This document shows, one piece after another, positions 47,105-56,747 of a stretch of DNA of 61,938 nt (the first letter of the stretch is position 1; each line of letters opens with the position of its first letter). Below the pieces are notes generated by a model. The model did no database searches. It worked only from the letters and a program-made list of their open reading frames with translations, and was not told the DNA's origin. This DNA comes from Flavobacterium subsaxonicum WB 4.1-42 = DSM 21790 (lineage in GTDB: Bacteria > Bacteroidota > Bacteroidia > Flavobacteriales > Flavobacteriaceae): NCBI RefSeq assembly GCF_000422725.1, contig NZ_AUGP01000008.1, forward strand, positions 1 through 61,938. Reading direction: 5' to 3'. Position numbers and translations under genes: made by a program.

Positions 47105-49591
47105 ATGATTAAAACGTACACCAACACAATTATTAAATCTTTCGCGGTACTTGGGCTACTAACCATTGCAGCCTGCAGCAGCAGCGATAACAAAGCGGTA
47201 TCTGATAGAAAAGTGGCCTTTAATACCGGCTGGCAATTTCATTTAAATACCCCAACAGATAACGATACTATTACCACCACTACCCAATGGCGCGCGCTTA
47301 ACCTGCCGCACGACTGGAGCATAGAAGGTGCTTTTGATGAAAAGAGCCCTGCCGGATATGGCGGAGGATCGCTTACCGGTGGCCTTGGCTGGTATAAAAA
47401 AACATTTACTGTAAAGGCAGAAGACAGTACTAAAATTACCTCGGTTGTGTTTGATGGTGTATACCGCAACAGCCAGGTTTGGATTAACGGCCATTATCTT
47501 GGCAAACGCCCTAACGGTTACATAGGCTTTAGGTACAACCTAACCCCTTATCTTAACTACGGCGATAAACAAAACGAAATAATTGTAAAGGCAGACAATT
47601 CTAAACAGCCTAACTCACGTTGGTATTCCGGTTCAGGAATTTACCGTAACGTATGGATGGAAACCACCGGCAAGGTACACGTAGCTGCCGAGGGTACGTA
47701 CATAACCACCCCCGTTGTTGCTAACGGCAAAGCAACCATTAAACTGCAAACAATACTTAAAAACGAATATGCTGCCGAAAAAGCAGCCACCATTACCACT
47801 ACCATCTTTAAAGGCGACAGTAAAGTTACCGAGGTTTCTAAAGAGGTAAAATTATCGGCGAATGCCGAACAAACCCTGCAACAGGAAGCTACTATAGATA
47901 ACCCTGTTTTATGGGATATAGAACACCCTGAACTATACACCGCCGTTACCGAGGTTAAAGCCGATGACGAAGTACTGGATACCTACGCTACCCCTTTTGG
48001 CATCAGGACGTTTACCTTCGATCTTAATAAAGGTTTTATCCTAAACGGTAAACAGGTTAAGATAAAAGGCGTTTGCCTTCACCACGATTTGGGTCCGCTT
48101 GGTTCGGCTTTTAACACCCGTGCTATGGAGCGCGAGCTTCAGATAATGAAAGATATGGGTGTTAACGGTATCCGTACATCGCACAACCCACCTGCGCCAG
48201 AGCTTTTAGACCTTTGCGATAAAATGGGCTTTATTGTTATGGATGAGGCTTACGATATGTGGAAACAACAAAAAACACCGTTTGACTACAGCAACGACTG
48301 GGATAAATGGCACGTAACCGACCTTAAAGACCAACTGTTTAGAGATCGTAACCACCCAAGTGTGTTTATGTGGAGCATTGGTAACGAAATACCCGAACAA
48401 TGGAACGAGCAGGGCGCAGCCATAGGCAAAGAGCTTTCGGCTATTGTAAAATCTATCGACCCTACCCGCCCCGTAACTGCGGCCATGAATCCGCCAATAG
48501 CGGTAAATCCTACAGAGGCTAACATACAGTTTGTAAACACAGCCGATAAACCAAATGCACTGGCAGCATCGGGCGCGTTAGATATTATTGGTTACAATTA
48601 TGCGCACCAAACGTATGCTAAACACAAGATCAACTTCCCAAAAACAGCCTTTATAGCTACCGAGACTACATCGGCATTAGCCACCCGTGGTTATTATGAT
48701 GCAAAGTCGGATACCGTAAAAATGTGGCCAAAACGTTGGGATATCCCTTTCCACGATGGTAACCCGGGCAACACTGTTTCGGCGTACGACCAGATCCAGG
48801 CGCCCTGGGGATCAACCCACGAAGCTACCTGGAAAGTAATTAAAAAACACGATTACCTTGCCGGTATGTTTGTATGGACCGGTTTTGATTATATAGGCGA
48901 GCCTACCCCGTATGAGTGGCCATCGGTAAGTTCGTACTTTGGTATTGTAGACCTTGCGGGTTTCCCTAAAGATGTATATTACATGTACCAGAGCGAATGG
49001 ACCACTAAAGATGTACTGCACATTTTACCACACTGGAACTGGAAAACCGGCCAGGATGTAGATGTTTGGGCATACTACAATAATGCCGACGAAGTAGAGC
49101 TTTACCTTAACGGAAAATCGTTAGGCAAAAAAAGCAAACAGGGAGACGACCTGCACATTATGTGGAGGGTGCCGTATCAGCCGGGTACGCTAAAAGCAAT
49201 TTCGCGTAAAAACGGCAAAACTGTTTTAGAAAAAGAAGTTAAAACTGCCGGTGCTCCTGCTGCGCTAAAAGCAACTGCCGATCGCGCTAAAATAACCGCA
49301 GATGGCGCCGACCTTAGTTACATTACTGTAGACATTACCGATGCTAACGGCGTGTTTGCTGCAACGGCCAATAACGAGATTACGTTTAGCCTTAAAGGCA
49401 ACGGTAAAATTGTAGGTGTTTGCAGTGGCGACCCGGTTAGCCACGAGTCATACAAAGGCAATAAGCACACAGCCCTTAGCGGCAAATGCCTTGTAATTGT
49501 TCAGGCAGGCGATAAAGCCGATAACCTTGAGCTAACCGCTAGCGCTGCCGGCCTAAAAAAGGCTACGGTTAGCATTACAACATCAAAATAA
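47105..49591 (+). CDS. GH2 beta-galactosidase-type glycosidase with DUF4982
   Basis: 828 aa lipoprotein (lipobox Cys24 in LTIAAC followed by SSSD, which lacks the acidic surface signal, so probably periplasmic). GH2 order: N-terminal sugar-binding domain (WRALNLPHDWSIEGAF, GGLGWYKKTF), Ig-like domain, TIM barrel with acid/base Glu428 (SIGNEIPEQ) and nucleophile Glu520 (FIATETTSA), then DUF4982 (VDVWAYYNNADEVELYLNGKSLG) and a last Ig-like domain (ADLSYITVDITD). Within a xyloglucan-type locus the expected job is removal of beta-1,2-galactose from side chains. An arabinosidase or other GH2 specificity cannot be excluded. Confidence 0.93.
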   Translation: MIKTYTNTIIKSFAVLGLLTIAACSSSDNKAVSDRKVAFNTGWQFHLNTPTDNDTITTTTQWRALNLPHDWSIEGAFDEKSPAGYGGGSLTGGLGWYKKTFTVKAEDSTKITSVVFDGVYRNSQVWINGHYLGKRPNGYIGFRYNLTPYLNYGDKQNEIIVKADNSKQPNSRWYSGSGIYRNVWMETTGKVHVAAEGTYITTPVVANGKATIKLQTILKNEYAAEKAATITTTIFKGDSKVTEVSKEVKLSANAEQTLQQEATIDNPVLWDIEHPELYTAVTEVKADDEVLDTYATPFGIRTFTFDLNKGFILNGKQVKIKGVCLHHDLGPLGSAFNTRAMERELQIMKDMGVNGIRTSHNPPAPELLDLCDKMGFIVMDEAYDMWKQQKTPFDYSNDWDKWHVTDLKDQLFRDRNHPSVFMWSIGNEIPEQWNEQGAAIGKELSAIVKSIDPTRPVTAAMNPPIAVNPTEANIQFVNTADKPNALAASGALDIIGYNYAHQTYAKHKINFPKTAFIATETTSALATRGYYDAKSDTVKMWPKRWDIPFHDGNPGNTVSAYDQIQAPWGSTHEATWKVIKKHDYLAGMFVWTGFDYIGEPTPYEWPSVSSYFGIVDLAGFPKDVYYMYQSEWTTKDVLHILPHWNWKTGQDVDVWAYYNNADEVELYLNGKSLGKKSKQGDDLHIMWRVPYQPGTLKAISRKNGKTVLEKEVKTAGAPAALKATADRAKITADGADLSYITVDITDANGVFAATANNEITFSLKGNGKIVGVCSGDPVSHESYKGNKHTALSGKCLVIVQAGDKADNLELTASAAGLKKATVSITTSK

Positions 49592-49606
49592 TACCTGTTT
49601 ACAAAA

Positions 49607-49631
49607 AAGGATGGCCTAACCCGCCATCCTT
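49607..49631 (+). other. Hairpin between GH2 and GH31 genes
   Basis: AAGGATGGC (49607-49615) and GCCATCCTT (49623-49631) form a perfect 9-bp stem with a 7-nt loop. No T-tract follows, so it is more likely an mRNA-stabilising or processing structure than a terminator. Confidence 0.6.
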
Positions 49632-49661
49632 AAACCAATAACCAAACCAACAGTAGTAAAC

Positions 49662-52061
49662 ATGAATAAGAATAACAGTTTAAAATGTCTTTTGGCACTG
49701 CCTGCCCTGCTGCTTTTTAGCGGTGTGGCCTCGGCACAGATCCAGAATGCCGACGTATTGAATGCCCCTATTGATGTAAGCAAAGATTTTGAAAATTATT
49801 TAAACACCTTTTATTTTGCCGATGAGCTGGCCTCTTTTGACCCTGCCACCGGAAAAGGAACCGTTAAATACATTCGCTATAATTATAAAACACGCCAGGC
49901 CTTTAATAACATGATGATGAAGCCGGACGTGGCGGTGCCCAACGAATTTCCGGCAACGGAATATGAGGCAGCACCCGTTCAGCCATTCGAGATCAAGTTT
50001 GTGTCAGACCGTACGGTAAGGATAAAAATGAGCTCGCGCCCGCAGTTTGGCCAGGCTGAAGAATCGCTTATGCTGGTTAACGGCACGGCGCCCAACCATC
50101 CGGAAAGCTGGAAGTATGCCAAAACAGCTACAGGCCATGTTTACACAAGCAAATATGGTAAAGTAGAGATTATTGCTAAGCCGTGGCACGTAAAAGTGTA
50201 CGATGCAGCAGGCAAACTGCTTACCTCTACACTGCATAACGACGATTTGCAAAACACTTATACCCCTACGCTTCCGTTTGCTTATGTGCGCCGCAACAGC
50301 GATTATTCTACAAGTATGGCACCGGTATTTAGCCTGGAGCCTGATGAAAAGATATTTGGCTGCGGAGAATCGTTCACCAACTTTAACAAGCGTGGGCAAA
50401 AAATGGTTTTGTATACCGATGATGCCAATGGCGTACAGAATGAGACCATGTACAAGCCTATTCCGTTTTACATGAGCAGCCGTGGCTATGGTGTGTTTAT
50501 GCATACCTCTGCCCCTATTACGGTAGACTTTGGTAAATACTACACCACCGCCAACAAAATGATGCTGGGCGATGATGTGGCCGACCTGTTTATTTTTATC
50601 GGCGAGCCGAAAGATATATTAGATGAGTATACCGATTTGACCGGTAAAGCAGCAATGCCGCCACTATGGTCTTTTGGTTTATGGATGAGCCGTATTACTT
50701 ATTTTTCTGAAAAAGAAGGCCGCGAAGTAGCCAAAAACCTTCGTAAATATAAAATACCAAGCGATGTTATTCACTTTGATACCGGCTGGTTTGATGTAGA
50801 TTGGAGAAACAACTACCAATTTGCCTCTAAACGTTTTGACGATCCCGTTAAGATGATGGCCGACATGAAAAAAGACGGCTTTAACGTATGCCTTTGGCAG
50901 CTGCCGTATTTTACGCCAAAAAACACCCTGTTTAACGAAATTGTAAGCCAGGGCCTTGCCGTAAAAGATAAAAAAGGCAACCTGCCGTATGAGGATGCCG
51001 TACTGGATTTCTCTAATCCGGAAGCCGTTAAATGGTATCAGGCAAAACTAAAGCATTTGTTCGACCAGGGGGTTGGCGTGTTTAAAGTAGACTTTGGCGA
51101 AGCCGCCCCAGCCGATGGCCTTTACCACTCGGGCCGTACCGGTTTTTACGAGCACAACCTTTACCCATTGCGTTATAATAAGGCTGTAGCTGAAATTACA
51201 CAAAAAGAAAAAGGCTATACCCTTATCTGGGCGCGTAGCACCTGGGCCGGCAGCCAGCGTTACCCGTTACATTGGGGTGGCGACGCCGAAACCAACAACG
51301 GCGCTATAGCTGCTACACTTCGTGGTGGTTTATCGTTAGGGTTATCCGGGTTTAGTTTCTGGAGCCACGATTTGGGTGGTTTTGCTACCAAGTCGCCGGA
51401 AAATTTATACAGGAGGTGGACACCGTTTGGCATGCTAACATCGCACGTGCGCAGCCACGGCGAGCCGCCAAGGGAGCCGTGGTTATATAGCGAAGACTTT
51501 TTAAAAGGCTACAGGAACGCCGATAACATGCGTTACGAGCTTATGCCATATATCTACGCACAGGCTAAAGATAGTTCAGAAAAAGGCCTGCCGATGATGC
51601 GTGCATTGTTTGTAGAGTTCCCCAACGATCCGGGGTCGTGGTTAATAGACAACCAGTACCTTTTTGGGTCGGATATTTTGGTTGCCCCGCTATTGGAAGA
51701 AGTTACCGAGAGAGACGTTTACCTGCCACCGGGCCAATGGATAGACTACCAGACCAAACAGGTATACCAGGGCGGATGGCACAAAATTAAAGCCGGAGAC
51801 ATACCTATTGTAGTACTGGTTAAAAACGGTGCGGTTATACCCCACATACAACTGGCACAATCAACACAGGATATGGACTGGAGCAAGCTTACCCTTAAGG
51901 TATATGCTGCAGAGGGTACTGCCACTGCTATAGGCAAGGTATTTTTACCGGGCGGCGATACCGTACAAACGGTAACCACCGCTAAAAAAGGCACTGCCTT
52001 TGAGGTAAGCCAAAACCCGCTTGGCACAAAAACTACATTTAAAACAGAATGGATAAAATAA
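49662..52061 (+). CDS. GH31 alpha-xylosidase
   Basis: 799 aa with a signal peptide (to GVASAQ), so periplasmic. GH31 features: an N-terminal beta-sandwich (EKIFGCGESFTNFNKRGQ), the catalytic barrel with PPLWSFGLWMSR, nucleophile Asp477 in KVDFGEAAP and acid/base Asp541 in HWGGDAET. The KxDFGE form and the R-x-x-x-W-AGSQRYPLHWGGD segment are those of YicI-type alpha-xylosidases rather than alpha-glucosidases (which have xDMNE). It would remove alpha-1,6-xylose from the xyloglucan backbone non-reducing end and supply xylose to XylA/XylB in the same unit. Confidence 0.94.
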   Translation: MNKNNSLKCLLALPALLLFSGVASAQIQNADVLNAPIDVSKDFENYLNTFYFADELASFDPATGKGTVKYIRYNYKTRQAFNNMMMKPDVAVPNEFPATEYEAAPVQPFEIKFVSDRTVRIKMSSRPQFGQAEESLMLVNGTAPNHPESWKYAKTATGHVYTSKYGKVEIIAKPWHVKVYDAAGKLLTSTLHNDDLQNTYTPTLPFAYVRRNSDYSTSMAPVFSLEPDEKIFGCGESFTNFNKRGQKMVLYTDDANGVQNETMYKPIPFYMSSRGYGVFMHTSAPITVDFGKYYTTANKMMLGDDVADLFIFIGEPKDILDEYTDLTGKAAMPPLWSFGLWMSRITYFSEKEGREVAKNLRKYKIPSDVIHFDTGWFDVDWRNNYQFASKRFDDPVKMMADMKKDGFNVCLWQLPYFTPKNTLFNEIVSQGLAVKDKKGNLPYEDAVLDFSNPEAVKWYQAKLKHLFDQGVGVFKVDFGEAAPADGLYHSGRTGFYEHNLYPLRYNKAVAEITQKEKGYTLIWARSTWAGSQRYPLHWGGDAETNNGAIAATLRGGLSLGLSGFSFWSHDLGGFATKSPENLYRRWTPFGMLTSHVRSHGEPPREPWLYSEDFLKGYRNADNMRYELMPYIYAQAKDSSEKGLPMMRALFVEFPNDPGSWLIDNQYLFGSDILVAPLLEEVTERDVYLPPGQWIDYQTKQVYQGGWHKIKAGDIPIVVLVKNGAVIPHIQLAQSTQDMDWSKLTLKVYAAEGTATAIGKVFLPGGDTVQTVTTAKKGTAFEVSQNPLGTKTTFKTEWIK

Positions 52062-52088
52062 GTTAATTATTTGGGTTAGTTACTTATT

Positions 52089-52124
52089 AACCGGGGCTTT
52101 GTGCACTTTCAAAGTCCCGGTTTT
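52089..52124 (+). terminator. Terminator-like hairpin between GH31 and GH3 genes
   Basis: AACCGGGGCTTTG (52089-52101) pairs with CAAAGTCCCGGTT (52110-52122) with one G-T wobble position and an 8-nt loop, followed by TTATAAT (T-rich but short). It probably causes partial termination or protects an upstream mRNA end. Confidence 0.75.
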
Positions 52125-52160
52125 ATAATAAACCTTAATAATCAGCATCAAAACAATTGT

Positions 52161-54317
52161 ATGGGCAAATTTGCACTATATCTACTATTATTATTTGCAT
52201 TACCCGCTGTATCGCAGCAAAAATACCCTTTTCAGAACCCTAAGCTGGACACCGAAAAGCGTATTGATAATTTACTGTCGCTGATGACGCTTGATGAAAA
52301 AATAGCGGCGCTAAGCACCAACCCATCGGTACCAAGGCTTGGTGTAAAAGGCACCAGTCATGTAGAAGGGCTTCACGGCCTGGCACTTGGCGGCCCCGGA
52401 GAATGGGGTGGCAAAAATAAAACACCGCTGCCTACCACAACTTTTCCGCAGGCGTATGGCCTTGGCGAAATGTGGGATACCGAAATGCTTAAGAAAGTTG
52501 CCGGTGTTGAGGCGTTAGAAACACGTTATGCCTACCAGCACTACAACCGTGGCGGACTGGTAGTACGTGCCCCAAATGCCGATTTGGCTCGCGACCCCCG
52601 TTGGGGCCGTACCGAAGAAAGCTATGGCGAAGATGCCTTTTTTAACGGCACGCTTACAGTGGCTTTTGTAAAAGGGCTTCAGGGTGATAACCCCAATTAC
52701 TGGCAAACAGCCGCGTTAATGAAACACTTTTTAGCCAACAGTAACGAAGATGGCCGTACGTACACATCATCCGATTTTGATGAGCGTTTGTGGAGGGAAT
52801 ATTATTCGGTGCCTTTCCATATGGGCGTTGTTGAGGGCGGAAGCCGTGCCTACATGGCGGCGTACAACAAAGTAAACGGCGTACCGGCAATGGTGCACCC
52901 CATGCTTAAAGACATTACGGTTAAAGAATGGGGCCAGAACGGCATCATCTGTACCGATGGTGGGGCGTTCAAACTATTGCTGTCCGACCATAAATATTAT
53001 GCCGATAAATACCTTGGGGCTGCCGCAGCGGTTAAAGCGGGCATCAACCAGTTTTTAGACGATTATATAGATGGTGTTTACGGTGCCGTTGCCAACGGCT
53101 ACCTTAAAGAAAAAGATATTGACGATGTGTTGCGTGGCGATTACCGCGTTATGATACAACTCGGCATGCTTGACCCGGCTGAGGGCAACCCCTACGCTGC
53201 TATTGGCACTGCTACCGATGCTACCGACCCATGGTTATCTGAATCGCATAAAAAACTGGCGCTGGAGGCTACTCAAAAGTCGATCGTGCTTTTAAAGAAC
53301 GACCCGGCCAAGAACCTGCTGCCCATAGATCGCACCAGGGTAAAGCGCATTGCGGTTATCGGCCCCCGAGCCGACGAAGTATTGCTGGACTGGTACAGTG
53401 GCACCCCACCCTACACCGTTACCCCGCTTGCCGGTATTAAAGCCAAAGCAGGCGAGAATATCGAGATTACGTATTCACTTAATAACATAGACGGTAAAGC
53501 GGCAATGCTTGCTAAAAATGCCGACCTGGTTATTGTACTTGTGGGCAACCACCCGTGGTGCGATGCCGGTTGGGCAGACTGCCCCGTGCCAAGCAACGGC
53601 AAAGAGGCCGTAGACCGGCAGTCGATAACATCAGAGCACGAAGATTTAATTAAAGTCGCCTACCAGGCCAACCCTAATACGGTTGCGGTTTTAATAAGCA
53701 GCTTTCCGTATGCTATTAACTGGACGCAGGAGCATGTGCCCGCCATTGTACACATGACCCAGAACAGCCAGGAAACCGGCAATGCCCTGGCCGATGTGCT
53801 TTTTGGCGATTACAACCCCGCAGGCAGGCTAACCCAAACATGGGTTAAAGATATTACCGATCTGCCTCCGTTTTTAGACTACAACATTCGCAATGGCCGT
53901 ACCTATATGTATTTTAAAGGCACGCCGTTGTATGCCTTTGGCTATGGCTTAAGCTACACTACTTTTGCCTATAAAACATTAGAGACCAACAAACCATCGT
54001 TATCTAAAGATGGCAGCCTTACCGTAAACGTAACGGTAACCAATACCGGCAGCCGCGATGGCGAAGAGGTGGTTCAGCTTTATGTAAAGCACACCAACTC
54101 TAAAGTAGAACGTCCCGAAAAAGAGCTTAAAGCCTTTAAAAGGGTGGCCCTGAAAGCCGGCGAAACCAAAACGGTAGCGCTAACCCTTCGGGCAAAAGAC
54201 CTGGAGTACTGGAACGTTAAATCCCAGAAATTCGAACTCGAAAAAGGCAGTATCGAATTACAGGCCGGTGGCGCCTCAAACGCCATCATCCTAAAAAAGA
54301 ACATTAATATAAATTAA
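52161..54317 (+). CDS. GH3 beta-glycosidase (beta-xylosidase-like subgroup)
   Basis: 718 aa from the ATG at 52161 (MGKFALYLLLLFALPAVSQQ, signal peptide). An upstream GTG at 52101 falls inside the preceding hairpin and is rejected. GH3 order: (beta/alpha)8 domain with LMTLDEKIAAL and NADLARDPRWGRTEESYGED, then KHFLANSNEDGR, nucleophile Asp266 in IICTDGGAF, an alpha/beta sandwich and a fibronectin III-like C-terminal domain (YGLSYTTF, TNTGSRDGEEVVQLYV). The CTDGG form of the nucleophile motif is unlike the VSDW of typical beta-glucosidases and resembles beta-xylosidase-type GH3 proteins, so specificity may differ from the neighbouring GH3. Periplasmic. Confidence 0.91.
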   Translation: MGKFALYLLLLFALPAVSQQKYPFQNPKLDTEKRIDNLLSLMTLDEKIAALSTNPSVPRLGVKGTSHVEGLHGLALGGPGEWGGKNKTPLPTTTFPQAYGLGEMWDTEMLKKVAGVEALETRYAYQHYNRGGLVVRAPNADLARDPRWGRTEESYGEDAFFNGTLTVAFVKGLQGDNPNYWQTAALMKHFLANSNEDGRTYTSSDFDERLWREYYSVPFHMGVVEGGSRAYMAAYNKVNGVPAMVHPMLKDITVKEWGQNGIICTDGGAFKLLLSDHKYYADKYLGAAAAVKAGINQFLDDYIDGVYGAVANGYLKEKDIDDVLRGDYRVMIQLGMLDPAEGNPYAAIGTATDATDPWLSESHKKLALEATQKSIVLLKNDPAKNLLPIDRTRVKRIAVIGPRADEVLLDWYSGTPPYTVTPLAGIKAKAGENIEITYSLNNIDGKAAMLAKNADLVIVLVGNHPWCDAGWADCPVPSNGKEAVDRQSITSEHEDLIKVAYQANPNTVAVLISSFPYAINWTQEHVPAIVHMTQNSQETGNALADVLFGDYNPAGRLTQTWVKDITDLPPFLDYNIRNGRTYMYFKGTPLYAFGYGLSYTTFAYKTLETNKPSLSKDGSLTVNVTVTNTGSRDGEEVVQLYVKHTNSKVERPEKELKAFKRVALKAGETKTVALTLRAKDLEYWNVKSQKFELEKGSIELQAGGASNAIILKKNININ

Positions 54318-54329
54318 CCCAAAATATTT

Positions 54330-56576
54330 ATGAAGAATAAGATTGTATGCCTTTCGGCTATTGCCATGCTCCTGCTGGCCACTGCATGTAAGGAAGAGAC
54401 TGTGATTAACGACACTGCTAAAAACGGTGAAACCGCTGCTTACCAAGGTAAAGAGCTAAGCGATGAGTTTGATGCGAAGATCGACGAGATCGTGAGCAAA
54501 ATGACCCTTGAAGAAAAAATTGGCATGCTGCACGGTTACAGCATGTTTACTAACGAGGGCGTAGAACGCCTTGGCATTCCGGAAGCACACATGGCCGACG
54601 GCCCGCTTGGTGTGCGTGAAGAGATTGAGCGTATGAGCTGGGCACCTGCCGGCCGTACCGACGACTTTGCTACGTACTACCCTGCCGGTGCAGGCCTTTC
54701 GGCTACATGGAGCCCGGAGATGGCAAGTACTTTTGGTAAATCTATAGGCGAAGAAGCCCGTGCCCGTGGTAAAGACATTTTGTTAGCACCGGCGTTTAAT
54801 ATTATCCGTACTCCCCTTGGTGGCCGTACGTATGAGTACATGACCGAAGACCCATTCCTTAACAAAACCCTTATTGTACCTTACGTAGTAGGTGTTCAGG
54901 ATCAGGATGTGGCTGCGTGTATTAAGCACTATGCTGCCAACAACCAGGAAACTAACCGTGGTACTGTAGATGTACAGATTGATGAGCGTACGCTTCGCGA
55001 AATTTACCTGCCTGCTTTTGAGGCTGCTGTAACTAAAGCCAAAGCATATAGCGTTATGGGTGCTTACAACAAATTTCGTGGCGATTACCTGTGCGAAAAC
55101 AAATACATGCTGCAGGACATTCTTAGAGATGAGTGGGGTTTTAAAGGTATCGTAATTTCTGACTGGGATGCGGTACACAGTACTAAAAAAGCCCTTGAGG
55201 CCGGTACCGACCTTGAGATGGGTACTAACAAACCATCGTTTGATGAGTTTTACTTCGCAAAACCACTTTTAGCCGAGGTAAAAGCCGGTACGGTTACCGA
55301 AGCTGAAGTAGACAAGCACGTTAAAAGGATGCTTAAACTGTATTTTAACCTTAAAGCAATGGGTACTGCTACAGACCGTGCTAAAGGCAGCATTGCTACA
55401 GAGGCGCACTTTAAAGATGCTTATAATATTGCATCAGAGTCGGTTGTACTATTAAAAAACAACGAGAATTTGCTTCCGCTAAATGCAGATGCGCTTAAAA
55501 GTGTAGCTGTTATTGGTGCAAATGCCACGGCTAAACATGCACAGGGTGGTTTTGGTGCCGGTGTAAAAACCAAGCGCGAGGTTACCCCTCTTGAAGCACT
55601 TACGGCTAAACTTCCTAAATCGGTTACTATTAATTATGCCGAAGGTTACAAAACAGAATTCAAACCTAAAAAGGAAATGAAATTTGGCGAAGTAACCCAG
55701 GAAGCTAAAGAAACCGTAAACGACCTTGACCCTAAAATGGTTGCCGAGGCGGTTGCTGCTGCTAAAAAATCAGACATTGCCATATTGTTTGTAGGTGCTA
55801 ACCGTAACTATGAGACAGAAGCGTCTGACCGTATAGACATGAGCCTGCCGTTTGGCCAGGAAGCCCTTATAACAGCTGTTAAGGCTGCTAACCCTAAAAC
55901 TATTGTTGTATTTGTAGCGGGTTCTCCGTTCGACATCAATAACATCGAAAAACAAAACTCAACAATTGTTTGGAGCTGGTATAACGGATCTGAAGGTGGT
56001 AACGCCCTGGCCGATATACTTCTTGGTAAAGTAAACCCATCGGGTAAACTGCCTTGGACAATGCCTAAAAAAATTGCTGATTCGCCTGCACATGCTACCA
56101 ACAGTTTCCCCGGTGGTGCTACAGAGGAGTATAAAGAAGGCTTATTAGTAGGCTACCGTTGGTTTGATACTAAAAATGTGGAGCCGCTATATCCATTTGG
56201 TTACGGTTTATCGTACACTAAATTCGCATTCTCTGAGGCTAAGGCCGATAAAGCATCATACGGTACCTATGATACCATTAAAGTTACAGTAGACGTTAAA
56301 AATACCGGTAAAGCCGATGGTAAAGAGGTGGTGCAGCTATATTCTGCCAAAGCAGATTCTAAAGTTACACGTGCCGCTAAAGAGCTTAAAGGCTTTAATA
56401 AAGTGCTTGTAAAAGCAGGCAATACCGAAACAGTTACTATTACTGTACCGGTTAAAGAGCTTGCTTACTACGAAGTAGCTTCTAAAAAATGGGTGGTAGA
56501 GCCAGGTAAATACACGTTTAAACTGGGTAACTCTTCAAGAAATATTACACAGGAAGTTACAGTTACTATTAAATAG
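54330..56576 (+). CDS. GH3 beta-glucosidase
   Basis: 748 aa lipoprotein (lipobox Cys20 in LLATAC). Standard beta-glucosidase-type GH3: LEEKIGMLHGYSMFTNEGV, ADGPLGVR, KHYAANNQETNRG, nucleophile Asp278 in IVISDWDAVHST, then the second domain and a fibronectin III-like domain (YGLSYTKF, NTGKADGKEVVQLY). The SDWDA motif indicates a glucosidase that would cut beta-1,4-glucose from the unbranched backbone end after side-chain removal. It begins 12 bp after the previous GH3 gene, which is of a different subgroup, so this is not a recent duplication. Confidence 0.94.
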   Translation: MKNKIVCLSAIAMLLLATACKEETVINDTAKNGETAAYQGKELSDEFDAKIDEIVSKMTLEEKIGMLHGYSMFTNEGVERLGIPEAHMADGPLGVREEIERMSWAPAGRTDDFATYYPAGAGLSATWSPEMASTFGKSIGEEARARGKDILLAPAFNIIRTPLGGRTYEYMTEDPFLNKTLIVPYVVGVQDQDVAACIKHYAANNQETNRGTVDVQIDERTLREIYLPAFEAAVTKAKAYSVMGAYNKFRGDYLCENKYMLQDILRDEWGFKGIVISDWDAVHSTKKALEAGTDLEMGTNKPSFDEFYFAKPLLAEVKAGTVTEAEVDKHVKRMLKLYFNLKAMGTATDRAKGSIATEAHFKDAYNIASESVVLLKNNENLLPLNADALKSVAVIGANATAKHAQGGFGAGVKTKREVTPLEALTAKLPKSVTINYAEGYKTEFKPKKEMKFGEVTQEAKETVNDLDPKMVAEAVAAAKKSDIAILFVGANRNYETEASDRIDMSLPFGQEALITAVKAANPKTIVVFVAGSPFDINNIEKQNSTIVWSWYNGSEGGNALADILLGKVNPSGKLPWTMPKKIADSPAHATNSFPGGATEEYKEGLLVGYRWFDTKNVEPLYPFGYGLSYTKFAFSEAKADKASYGTYDTIKVTVDVKNTGKADGKEVVQLYSAKADSKVTRAAKELKGFNKVLVKAGNTETVTITVPVKELAYYEVASKKWVVEPGKYTFKLGNSSRNITQEVTVTIK

Positions 56577-56618
56577 GTTGTAGCCGAAACTGGCACAGTG
56601 CCTATAAAACATTTACCT

Positions 56619-56736
56619 GAGCTCCGGAAGAGCGGCATGAATATTACTATCATCCAGATTTTAATATGCCGCTCCTCCGGAGCTCTATCAAAAAAAACAA
56701 CCTTATTTACTATAAATATGGCGCTCCTAAGGAGCT
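56619..56736. repeat. REP-like inverted repeat cluster upstream of the GH29 gene
   Basis: GAGCTCCGGAAGAGCGGCAT (56619-56638) and ATGCCGCTCCTCCGGAGCTC (56666-56685) are reverse complements at 19 of 20 positions, with 27 bp between. A third related unit, ATGGCGCTCCTAAGGAGCTG, is at 56718-56737. Each unit contains its own short GCTCC..GGAGC palindrome. From memory, such units are scattered in flavobacterial intergenic regions; this cannot be verified within one window. Confidence 0.75.
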
Positions 56737-56747
56737 GTAAATACGAT

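Noticed and set aside
52101..52160. Upstream GTG start for the first GH3 gene
   Set aside because: It falls within the terminator-like hairpin and would put 20 non-signal residues before a normal signal peptide that starts at 52161.
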